Source: CALXZG01 sp034184445 (GTDB lineage: Bacteria; Pseudomonadota; Alphaproteobacteria; CAAHEQ01; UBA3637). From it: a stretch of DNA of 12,535 bases. The stretch's first letter is position 1. Each line of letters opens with the position of its first letter. A program made the translations under genes and the position numbers. This document shows positions 5,741-12,535 of the stretch, in pieces. The notes beneath the pieces are model-generated. The model did no database searches, was not told the DNA's origin, and saw nothing but the letters and a program-made list of their open reading frames with translations. The stretch lies in the NCBI GenBank assembly GCA_034184445.1, contig JAXFZX010000097.1, forward strand, positions 1 through 12,535, written 5' to 3'.

Positions 5741-7966
5741 TCAAACTTGGGATAAAAATCGGGATTGGACTTTTTTAATGCCGACATCATCAAAGCGAAC
5801 TTCTAATCCATTAGGGGTTTCCTTGATGACGGTTCCATAGCCAAAGGATTCGTGATACACCCTTTTCCCGATCCGCCTAGAAGAGTGTGAGGGGAATGGT
5901 TTTTGATATACAGTTTCAAAAGTATCTCGTGTCCATTGATGGGCGGAATAGGAGGAAAAAGGCTCTTTGCCCGAGGAAAATGTTTTTCCTATCCCGATAT
6001 CGGTATCATTTTGAATGTCTTCGTCCGATAGTTCATCAATAAAGCGACTTGAAAGAGCGTTTTCCCACTGGCCGTAAATTTTGCGGTTTAAAGCATAGGA
6101 GATAAAAGCCTTTTGTCGGGCTCGTGTCAGTCCTACATAGGCTAAACGGCGTTCTTCCTCTAAGCCCTGTTGACCCGATTCATCTAGGGCTTTTTGATGC
6201 GGAAAGAGACCTTCCTCCCAACCGGATAGAAAAACACAATTAAACTCTAATCCCTTGGAAGCATGTAAGGTCATTACAACCAATTGATCACCTTCTGTGC
6301 TTTCATCGGCATCTGTGACTAAAGCCGCATATTCAATAAATTCATTGATGGTTTCAAATTCACCCAGCACATTATAGAGTTCCTTGATGTTTTCCAATCG
6401 GCCTTCGGCTTCTACGGATTTATCCGTGCGCCACATGTTTAAGTATCCCGAATCTTCTAATAATTGTCGTAAAAGAGGTGTCGGATCCAATGTGTTTATT
6501 TTATCCCGCATCATCCCAATCAATCCTGTAAAAGCATCTAAGGTGCGTCTGACAGAAGGACGCAATTCTGCCCACGGAATGGAATCATAAAGGCTTAAAT
6601 GATGTTCGCGAGCAGCTTTATCCAAAGCCTCTATGGCACTATCGCCGATGCCTCGCCGTGGCTTGTTCACAATCCGCAAAAAAGCCAAATCATCCGATGT
6701 ATTTAACAAAAGACGCAGATACGCAACCGCATCGCGGATTTCTTCGCGTTCGTAGAATTTAAAGCCTCCTATGATTTTATAGGGGATCCCTTCCTTAATC
6801 AACTTTTCTTCAAAAGGTCTTGTTTGGGCGGAGGTGCGCACCAATATCGCCATTTGAGACAAAGGACATCCGCGCCGATTCTCAGCCATGATTTTTTCTA
6901 TAACACCTTCGGCTTCCTGAATACCATTCCAATAACCCTCTATATGAACCTTTTCCCCAAATCCGTCCCGTGTGGCGGCTACATGTAAAGTTTTCCCTAA
7001 GCGGCCGGTATTATGGGATATCAGGCTAGATGCTGCTCCTAAAATATGTTGGGTAGAACGATAATTGCTTTCCAATCGGATAATGGTGGCATCGGGATAG
7101 ACCTCTTTAAAACTTAAAATATTTTCAACTTCTGCTCCGCGCCAAGAATAAATGGATTGGTCATCATCCCCTACACAACAAATGTTTCTATTTTTTTGTG
7201 CCAATAATCGCAGCATTAAGTATTGTGCCACATTGGTGTCTTGATATTCATCTACCAAAATATAACGAAACTTATTTTGATAAGCCGATAAAATATCAGG
7301 GTGAGTCTTAAACAATTCAAGCGGTAATAATAATAAATCCCCAAAGTCAACGGCGTTTAATGTGCGTAGGCGATCTTGATACAATTGATAAAATCCTTTT
7401 GCCCTGCCGTCACAATAATCGGAATCTTCGGCGCGCGTGATAGCCGTGGGGGATAGTCCCCGATCTTTCCATCGTTCAATAATACCCAGCAAAGTTGCCG
7501 GTGTATATTGTTTGATATCAACACCGTTTTCTTGCATAATCTTTTTGAGCAAACGTTCTTGATCATCTGTATTTAAGACAATAAAGTCCGGTTTTAAGCC
7601 ACTTTCTAACGCATAACGGGAAAGAATCCGAATGCCTAATGCATGAAAAGTCCCCAAATTAACAGATCGCGCCGGCATACCGATCATTTGTTCCAAACGG
7701 TCTTTCATCTCACGACTGGCCTTATTGGTAAAAGTGACGGCTAAAATTTGCCATGGCGTTGCCTTCCCTATCGCCAGCAAATAAGCAATTCGTGTTGTCA
7801 AAACGCGTGTTTTCCCCGTTCCGGCACCTGATAATACCAATACGGGGCCTTCGGTGGTTGTGACAGCCTGTCGTTGTTCGGGGTTTAAATCACGCATAAA
7901 AGGATAATCATCGGTTGCGGAAACAGGTGCTATTTCAGGTTCAGATAAATCAAAAAAATCAGACAT
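5741..7966 (-). CDS. uvrD: UvrD/PcrA-type superfamily 1 DNA helicase
   Basis: A 741-residue 3'-5' DNA helicase of normal length; family members act in nucleotide-excision and mismatch repair and in displacing RNA polymerase. All helicase motifs are visible: Q motif LNPEQRQAV (27-35), Walker A GAGTGKT (47-53), Ia VTFTNKASREM, II VDEYQDTN (238-245), III GDDDQSIYSWRGA (266-278), IV LESNYRST (298-305), V VMTLHASKGLEF (564-575) and VI EERRLAYVGLTRAR (604-617). The last 45 residues form the basic, Tudor-like domain (GKRVYHESFGYGTVI...VRFDDVGIKK) that contacts RNA polymerase in PcrA/UvrD. The ATG overlaps the tcdA stop by 8 bases (ATGTCTGA), and AAGGA lies 9 bases upstream inside tcdA. It is last in the minus-strand operon. 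No catalytic residue appears lost. Confidence 0.97.
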   Translation of the reverse strand: MSDFFDLSEPEIAPVSATDDYPFMRDLNPEQRQAVTTTEGPVLVLSGAGTGKTRVLTTRIAYLLAIGKATPWQILAVTFTNKASREMKDRLEQMIGMPARSVNLGTFHALGIRILSRYALESGLKPDFIVLNTDDQERLLKKIMQENGVDIKQYTPATLLGIIERWKDRGLSPTAITRAEDSDYCDGRAKGFYQLYQDRLRTLNAVDFGDLLLLPLELFKTHPDILSAYQNKFRYILVDEYQDTNVAQYLMLRLLAQKNRNICCVGDDDQSIYSWRGAEVENILSFKEVYPDATIIRLESNYRSTQHILGAASSLISHNTGRLGKTLHVAATRDGFGEKVHIEGYWNGIQEAEGVIEKIMAENRRGCPLSQMAILVRTSAQTRPFEEKLIKEGIPYKIIGGFKFYEREEIRDAVAYLRLLLNTSDDLAFLRIVNKPRRGIGDSAIEALDKAAREHHLSLYDSIPWAELRPSVRRTLDAFTGLIGMMRDKINTLDPTPLLRQLLEDSGYLNMWRTDKSVEAEGRLENIKELYNVLGEFETINEFIEYAALVTDADESTEGDQLVVMTLHASKGLEFNCVFLSGWEEGLFPHQKALDESGQQGLEEERRLAYVGLTRARQKAFISYALNRKIYGQWENALSSRFIDELSDEDIQNDTDIGIGKTFSSGKEPFSSYSAHQWTRDTFETVYQKPFPSHSSRRIGKRVYHESFGYGTVIKETPNGLEVRFDDVGIKKVQSRFLSQV

Positions 7967-8654
7967 GGTGGGATATCCTTAGTATAACTTCGTTCGCCAT
8001 TACAAGGCCAAATGTTCCCGTTAAGGTAATTAGGCTACCCATCTGGCGATGGGGACCTTGGGCATTTTTGGGTTGTTCGGTAGAATAAACGCAGGGAAAA
8101 GATAGGTCTGCCCCTTGTGCCTTTAATTCTTTCCTTAAACGCGCCGCCAAAGGACAGACAGATGTTTGATTTAACGGGGCAATCCGAATCTGGCGCCAAT
8201 CTGTTTTTCGTGTCGCACCCATGGCGGAAATAAAAGGAATATGCATTTGTTGCAATGTCACAATCAAGGCTATCTTATCCTTTATTGTATCAATGGCATC
8301 AATGACAAAATCAGGCTTGACCGATAAAATGGACGGAGCCGTTTCGGTCGTGAAAAAAATCGGAAAAGAATTGACGGAAGTATCGGGGCAAATATCATGA
8401 ATACGCCTTAGCCATATATCTGTTTTATACTGGTCCAAAGTGGTGTGAAGCGCGCAGAGTTGCCGATTGATATTGCTTTCTTCGGCAGTGTCGCCATCCA
8501 CTAATGTCAGGGTACCTATGCCGGCGCGTGCCAGTGCCTCTATCGCAAAGCCACCGACCGCCCCGCAACCGACTACCATGACATGTGCCGTGCGCAGGCG
8601 GTTAAGCCCCTCATCCCCAAGCAACAGTTTTGTGCGATGAAATTGATCAGTCAT
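7959..8654 (-). CDS. tcdA: tRNA threonylcarbamoyladenosine dehydratase (TcdA/CsdL)
   Basis: A 231-residue E1-like (ThiF/MoeB superfamily) enzyme. TcdA uses ATP to cyclise t6A37 to ct6A in ANN-decoding tRNAs. The Rossmann ATP site GCGAVGG (29-35), the VDGD strand end (52-55), NINRQ (61-65) and DAIDTIKDK (119-127) are present. The TcdA-specific features are GATRKTDWRQIRIAPL, CPLAARLRKELK, PCVYSTEQP (187-195) and the closing GSLITLTGTFGLVMANEVI; the last three separate it from ThiF and MoeB, as does the lack of the zinc-binding cysteine pairs of those enzymes. It is shorter than E. coli TcdA (about 268) because it lacks the C-terminal extension. It overlaps the upstream tatD-like gene by 8 bases and uvrD by 8 bases. 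Confidence 0.92.
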   Translation of the reverse strand: MTDQFHRTKLLLGDEGLNRLRTAHVMVVGCGAVGGFAIEALARAGIGTLTLVDGDTAEESNINRQLCALHTTLDQYKTDIWLRRIHDICPDTSVNSFPIFFTTETAPSILSVKPDFVIDAIDTIKDKIALIVTLQQMHIPFISAMGATRKTDWRQIRIAPLNQTSVCPLAARLRKELKAQGADLSFPCVYSTEQPKNAQGPHRQMGSLITLTGTFGLVMANEVILRISHHV

Positions 8655-9303
8655 GTAAAAATTCCCAAAAAGTTTGATTTAAATAATTGATGTCCAGTTT
8701 TAAATCCCGAACTAAATTCGGTATGGCAGACGGTGTTTTGAGGCCATCTGGTGAATCCGTCTCAACCAATAATCTGTTATCCGGAATGATAGAGGCATAT
8801 CGCCCGTTTAAAATGGAAAAATAAGGATTAAATATCTTTAATTTTTGAATGATAAACTCATCCCCCGAAAAACGATGGAAAAGGGGACTGATACCCCGAT
8901 ACTGAATTAAAATTTCAATTAAATCATCCCATGCTTTTACACAGTGAATATGAACCCTACGATTATATTTTTCCGCCAATTTTAGGCATGAATCAAACAC
9001 CCGTCGTTGCGTGTCAAAGAAAGGACGCGTCCTATCCAAACCGATTTCACCAATCATGGCCGTTGGGTATTTTTCCAAAAAAGCACTTAACCGCAATTCC
9101 CAATCCGTTGGCAATTCGTTCACGAACCATGGATGAACACCGGCGCAAAAATAAATGCCGGTGATCCGCCGATTTAAATCGGCCACTTGTTCCCATTCAT
9201 CGGGATGGGTTGTATTGACGATAAATGCGCTGACACCACACTTTTGAGCGTTTAAAAATACCGTATCTTCCATTAAATGACAATGTGCATCAAAATAAAG
9301 CAT
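8647..9303 (-). CDS. TatD-family metal-dependent hydrolase (compact)
   Basis: A 218-residue TIM-barrel hydrolase of the TatD family (nucleases and D-aminoacyl-tRNA deacylase-like enzymes). Metal ligands are recognisable: DAHCHL near the N-terminus, GVHPW, GEIGLD (Glu), HIHCVKAW (His), FHRFSG (His) and VETDSPDG (Asp). It is shorter than usual (about 255-265), mainly because the segment between FSILNG and IIPDNRLL is missing roughly 15-20 residues. The ATG at 9303 is chosen over a GTG at 9318: neither has a Shine-Dalgarno, but a TATAGT -10 box (9315-9310) places the transcription start at or beside this ATG, so a leaderless mRNA is likely. It is first in an operon with tcdA and uvrD. The substrate cannot be inferred. 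Confidence 0.88.
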   Translation of the reverse strand: MLYFDAHCHLMEDTVFLNAQKCGVSAFIVNTTHPDEWEQVADLNRRITGIYFCAGVHPWFVNELPTDWELRLSAFLEKYPTAMIGEIGLDRTRPFFDTQRRVFDSCLKLAEKYNRRVHIHCVKAWDDLIEILIQYRGISPLFHRFSGDEFIIQKLKIFNPYFSILNGRYASIIPDNRLLVETDSPDGLKTPSAIPNLVRDLKLDINYLNQTFWEFLHD

Positions 9304-9309
9304 GTGAAT

Positions 9310-9338
9310 ACTATACACTTTTTTATTGCATTTTAAAA
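9310..9338 (-). promoter_or_regulatory. Promoter of tatD-tcdA-uvrD, probably leaderless
   Basis: TATAGT (9315-9310, minus strand) sits 6 bases before ATG 9303. The -35 is weak (TTTTAA at 9338-9333, 17-base spacing). It overlaps the divergent trkH promoter, sharing the 71-base gap. Confidence 0.5.
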
Positions 9339-9354
9339 GAAATAAAAATAAAAT
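9326..9354 (+). promoter_or_regulatory. Promoter of trkH
   Basis: TTGCAT (9326-9331), 17-base spacer, TAAAAT (9349-9354). Predicted start near 9361, giving a leader of about 14 bases that holds the Shine-Dalgarno. Confidence 0.6.
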
Positions 9355-9374
9355 AGAGAAAAAAAGGATAAAAA

Positions 9375-10838
9375 ATGCGTTTTAAAGTTGTCTTTTCAAT
9401 TATCGGATTTATGATGATGGTCCTTGGCATAGGAATGATGTTGCCGGTGGCGGTTGATGCCTTATTCGGTTGGATTGAATCAGCCGAACGCTTTGCTATA
9501 TCGGCGGCTCTTTGCGTGACGATGGGCTTGTTGATCCGCTTGATGTCGGGGACGGAGAATGATTCGTTAAAAACAAAAGAAATGTTTTTGACAACAACCC
9601 TTGTCTGGGTCAGTTATACCCTGTTGGCTGCGGTACCGTTCTATTTGTCGGAATATCATTTATCGTGGACAGATTCGGTTTTTGAATCTATGTCGGGCCT
9701 GACAACAACGGGATCAACCGTTCTGATGGGATTGGATACGATGGCCCCAGGGATATTGTTGTGGAGATCGCTATTACAATGGCTAGGAGGTGCCGGTATT
9801 GTTATTATGGCTATTATGATCTTACCGGCTTTGCATATCGGCGGAATGCAGTTTTTTACGACTGAATCATCGGCGCATTCGGAACGGGATTTACCAACCG
9901 TTGTTCAAAACATGCGGGCGGTTTTATTCTATTTAATCGGCTTAACGGTTGCCTGTGCGGTTTGTTTAAAAGGCGGTGGTATGGGATGGTTTGATGCGAT
10001 TAATCATGCCTTAACAACTATATCTACGGGCGGATTTTCAACTCATGATGCCTCTGTCGGCTATTTTCACAGTCCGCAAATAGAATGGATCTTAATCTTT
10101 TTTATGGCCGTGTCGGGATTACCGCTGATATTAGGGCTATATTTAATTAAAGGCCGGTGGCAACCGATCAAAGAAGATGAACAAATGGGGTTCTATCTGA
10201 AAGTTATTGGGGTATCTGCCGTGTTTTTGACAACTCTTCGGTGGTTGTCAAAGCATTTCGTGCCTAAGGAAGTCTTAACCTATTTCCGTGAATCGTTATT
10301 TAGCATTGTATCCACTATGACAACAACGGGATTTGTCGTTGATAATTATCAATTATGGGGAAACTTCGCCATCGCGTTCTTTATGTTCTTATTGGTGCTG
10401 GGCGGATGCACGGGATCAACAGCAGGCGGCATTAAAATGTTTCGCTTTTCTATCCTATTTCGGGCAACGGCAGTTCGTTTGAAAAGTCTTGTCCAACCGC
10501 ACGGCGTTTTTGTACCACGATATGGTCGGCATGCCATTTCGGACGATATTTTAATTAGTGTATTGGTCTTTATCGGACTTTATTTGGGAACGGCCATCGT
10601 GACAACCTTGGTATTATCGGCCTATGGGTTGGACTTTGTCACCAGTTTGTCGGGATCCTTATCGGCACTATCTAATGTGGGACCGGCATTGGGGCATGTG
10701 ATCGGACCGGATAAAACATTCGCAGCTCTGCCAAATGGGGTAAAATGGGTGCTTACCTTTGCCATGTTGGTCGGACGGCTGGAATTTGTATCTGTTTTTG
10801 TTCTATTCTTTCCTTTCTTATGGAGAAAAAATGCATGA
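9375..10838 (+). CDS. trkH: Trk-type potassium uptake protein TrkH
   Basis: A 487-residue integral membrane protein, the normal length for TrkH, which forms the potassium-conducting subunit and works with the cytoplasmic NAD-binding TrkA. Four pore loops of the fourfold repeat are visible, each with a filter glycine: TTTGST (110-115), TTISTGGF (214-221), TTTGF (316-320) and SNVGPALG (433-440). The GGCTGSTAGGIKMFR stretch (343-357) is the conserved third-repeat/gating loop region, and the N-terminus has a hydrophobic hairpin. AAAGGA (9363-9368) lies 6 bases before the ATG. No trkA is present in the window, so the partner must be encoded elsewhere. The stop overlaps the next start by 4 bases (ATGA). 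Confidence 0.96.
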   Translation: MRFKVVFSIIGFMMMVLGIGMMLPVAVDALFGWIESAERFAISAALCVTMGLLIRLMSGTENDSLKTKEMFLTTTLVWVSYTLLAAVPFYLSEYHLSWTDSVFESMSGLTTTGSTVLMGLDTMAPGILLWRSLLQWLGGAGIVIMAIMILPALHIGGMQFFTTESSAHSERDLPTVVQNMRAVLFYLIGLTVACAVCLKGGGMGWFDAINHALTTISTGGFSTHDASVGYFHSPQIEWILIFFMAVSGLPLILGLYLIKGRWQPIKEDEQMGFYLKVIGVSAVFLTTLRWLSKHFVPKEVLTYFRESLFSIVSTMTTTGFVVDNYQLWGNFAIAFFMFLLVLGGCTGSTAGGIKMFRFSILFRATAVRLKSLVQPHGVFVPRYGRHAISDDILISVLVFIGLYLGTAIVTTLVLSAYGLDFVTSLSGSLSALSNVGPALGHVIGPDKTFAALPNGVKWVLTFAMLVGRLEFVSVFVLFFPFLWRKNA

Positions 10839-11056
10839 GTTTATTTGATGATGCCGCTGCCTTTATGAAAAACAGAAAGTCAGAACCGCAACAAAATGGT
10901 GAACGGGAAGTGTTAATTAATCGTTTGAAACATGAATTTGAAAACGCAACACGCTCAGAAATTGAACGGGCCTTAGATCGTGTGGCAGAACGGGAAAATA
11001 TACCGGAGGATTTTAATGAATTGTTAAAAAAAATCAGAATTTGGTTAGAGGATTAA
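10835..11056 (+). CDS. Small helical protein of unknown function, coupled to trkH
   Basis: A 73-residue soluble protein with no membrane segment and no recognised family. The ATG at 10835 overlaps the trkH TGA (ATGA), with GGAG (10822-10825) 9 bases upstream; the frame is open further up inside trkH, but those starts lack support. The sequence MSLFDDAAAFMKNRK is followed by a predicted helical, highly charged stretch (EREVLINRLKHEFENATRSEIERALDRVAEREN, here named in two parts for its positions 25-57) and a C-terminal helix ending IRIWLED. The distribution of charges suggests two or three amphipathic helices, perhaps a UBA-like or CUE-like small bundle. Tight coupling to trkH suggests shared expression, but a role in potassium uptake is only inference. 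Confidence 0.8.
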   Translation: MSLFDDAAAFMKNRKSEPQQNGEREVLINRLKHEFENATRSEIERALDRVAERENIPEDFNELLKKIRIWLED

Positions 11057-11064
11057 AAAAAAGT

Positions 11065-11092
11065 TTGATTTTTAAAACAGATGTGCTATAAC
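11065..11092 (+). promoter_or_regulatory. Promoter of the AsmA-family gene
   Basis: TTGATT (11065-11070), 16-base spacer, TATAAC (11087-11092). The predicted start near 11099 lies 20 bases before the ATG at 11119. No clear terminator separates it from the preceding gene, so some read-through is possible. Confidence 0.6.
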
Positions 11093-11118
11093 AAATCTAT
11101 ATTGACAAAGGGGTTTGC

Positions 11119-12535
11119 ATGAAAAAGTTTCTAATTGTTGTGTTATTGCTGTGTCTATTGGTCGTGGGTGGAATTGTCGGTATGGCGTTAATGTCCTTTA
11201 ATCCATCGGCCTATGAACGGGATGTGGTGGCCTATCTGCAACGATTAACGGGACGCGAGGTGTCTGTGGAGGGCACAACCGCCATATCTTGGAATCCCGA
11301 ACCAACCGTGACAATGCAGAATGTTAAAATATCCAATATGGATAAGGCCAAAAACCCCATAATGTTGTCTATTGAAAAAGTAAAAGTGTCCATTGCGTGG
11401 GAATCCCTTTTAAAATCACCACTGGAAATTAAGCGAATAGAATTGACCCGGCCGGTGTTATATCTGGAACGCCTGGAAAGCAATCGGGCCAATTATAGTT
11501 TCCCGTTTTTACTGGATCCGAATTTCCAATTACAGGAAATGGCTATTTTATCAGATCCGGCCAGTGCTACCACCAAAATTGATACCATCTTAATTAAAGA
11601 CGGTCGCATCGGGTATGAAAATCAAATCACCGGAACGGCCTTTCAGGTGACGGGTGTTAATGGAACGCTGGCTGTTGATACGGTGCGGGGACCCTATCGG
11701 TTTAAGGGAACGGGGATGAGTGGTAAAGGTCAATATGCCGTAGAAGCTAGTGTTGGAACATTTCAAGGTTCAACCCCCGTGCCGGTGACTGTGCAATTAT
11801 CGGAAAGTAATACACGGTTGGATTTAAAAACAACGGGAAATTTAACGCCTGTCGGTGTGGATAAATGGTATGATGGGGCTATACGATACGATATTGGTCG
11901 GTTGGATGCTTTGTTGACAGATTTAAATTGGCCGATACCGGATTTATCGGCTGGTGCTGTCGCCGGCGGAACGGCAACTTTAATTATTGCGCCGGCATCA
12001 GATATGTTAAAGGATTTTGTCATTACGATCGGTGAAGAGGGAAAAGGAACGGCCTTAACCGGTAAAATTACCAGAACAATATCGGGAAAAAAATATGCCT
12101 ATGATGCCGATGTGTCAACCAATTTACTGCGCCTGAATCAATGGAAAAATTATTGGAATTTATTAAATTGGGAATGGTTATCGGGTGAAAAAGAATATCC
12201 GAATATCCGATTTAAAGTATATGCCAATGATGTATTGGCGGGGCAAGTGGGGTTGCAGGAAGTGAGCCTGAAAGGAAATTATCAAAATAATGTCTTAACA
12301 ATGGAAGAATCTCAGGCCAAATTACCCGATGGCGGAAAATTGACTTTGACCGCGGTCGGTAAATCCCAAAATCCGGAGCCTTATTTGGATATCGGATTAA
12401 GGGTGGAAACGCCAAAATTTGGAGAAATGTTAAGCCAATCAGGCGTGGATCAAAAATGGGCCCAAATGCCGTTTCTGAATCAAAAATCTAACTTTATCGG
12501 TCGGGTCGTCGTGACACCCAAAGATACAACTATTA
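11119..12535 (+). CDS. AsmA-family envelope protein, N-terminal part (runs off window)
   Basis: An open frame of 472 codons with no stop before the right edge, so the C-terminus lies outside. AAAGGGG (11107-11113) lies 5 bases before the ATG. A single N-terminal signal anchor (about residues 4-25) is followed by the AsmA N-terminal signature: an AYLQRLTGREVSVEG segment, then ISWNPEPTVTMQNVKISN, then IEKVKVSIAWESLLKSPLEIKRIELTRPVLYLER. This is the pattern of AsmA, TamB and YhdP relatives, periplasmic proteins of repeated beta-strand segments thought to move or organise lipids between membranes. The remaining residues are beta-rich and show no other domain. Which AsmA subgroup it belongs to depends on the missing C-terminal domain. 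Confidence 0.9.
   Translation, partial: MKKFLIVVLLLCLLVVGGIVGMALMSFNPSAYERDVVAYLQRLTGREVSVEGTTAISWNPEPTVTMQNVKISNMDKAKNPIMLSIEKVKVSIAWESLLKSPLEIKRIELTRPVLYLERLESNRANYSFPFLLDPNFQLQEMAILSDPASATTKIDTILIKDGRIGYENQITGTAFQVTGVNGTLAVDTVRGPYRFKGTGMSGKGQYAVEASVGTFQGSTPVPVTVQLSESNTRLDLKTTGNLTPVGVDKWYDGAIRYDIGRLDALLTDLNWPIPDLSAGAVAGGTATLIIAPASDMLKDFVITIGEEGKGTALTGKITRTISGKKYAYDADVSTNLLRLNQWKNYWNLLNWEWLSGEKEYPNIRFKVYANDVLAGQVGLQEVSLKGNYQNNVLTMEESQAKLPDGGKLTLTAVGKSQNPEPYLDIGLRVETPKFGEMLSQSGVDQKWAQMPFLNQKSNFIGRVVVTPKDTTI

Noticed and set aside
5316..5744. 142-residue minus-strand open frame opposite the FadL-family gene
   Set aside because: It is fully antisense to a confident beta-barrel gene with signal peptide and conserved motifs.

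Overview
The window reads as a fragment of an AT-rich Gram-negative chromosome, most likely from a low-GC alphaproteobacterium. The signs are FadL and AsmA (outer-membrane and envelope families), a membrane/coiled-coil protein of a type I associate with alphaproteobacteria, and tRNA genes that encode their own CCA. The exact taxon cannot be fixed from sequence alone. Gene content is mostly housekeeping. No transposase, integrase, phage gene or CRISPR array is visible.

Layout. Bases 1-129 are a GC-rich, non-AT-like stretch that carries two pieces of a tRNA-Thr 3' end. It is followed by a bidirectional-looking terminator and an intact tRNA-Thr(GGT) on the minus strand with its own consensus promoter. 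Bases 417-2566 form a three-gene plus-strand operon: a two-pass membrane protein with a long coiled coil, then an overlapping MazE/MazF-type toxin-antitoxin pair. Next comes rplU-rpmA (ribosomal proteins L21 and L27) with a textbook promoter and terminator, then tRNA-Leu(CAG). A 386-base gene-poor stretch follows; its last part is the leader of a cold-shock protein gene and holds a small upstream ORF that ends on the csp ribosome-binding site. A FadL-type outer-membrane channel gene stands alone, with an inverted repeat just upstream of its promoter.

On the minus strand, bases 9303-5741 hold tatD-like hydrolase, tcdA and uvrD. They are joined by two 8-base start/stop overlaps and probably start from a leaderless promoter. 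Diverging from these is trkH (potassium uptake), a small overlapping helical gene of unknown function, and an AsmA-family gene that runs off the right edge.

How the parts relate. The rplU-rpmA and tRNA genes serve translation, uvrD serves repair, and tcdA matures the modified A37 of ANN-decoding tRNAs (tRNA-Thr is in that class). FadL, TrkH and AsmA concern the envelope. Most transcription units show a -35/-10 pair with 16-17 base spacing, so the units can be delimited with fair confidence. The points most worth a second look are the split tRNA-Thr 3' fragment at the left edge, the C at T-loop position 55 of the intact tRNA-Thr, the atypical MazF with a shortened first loop, and the csp upstream ORF.
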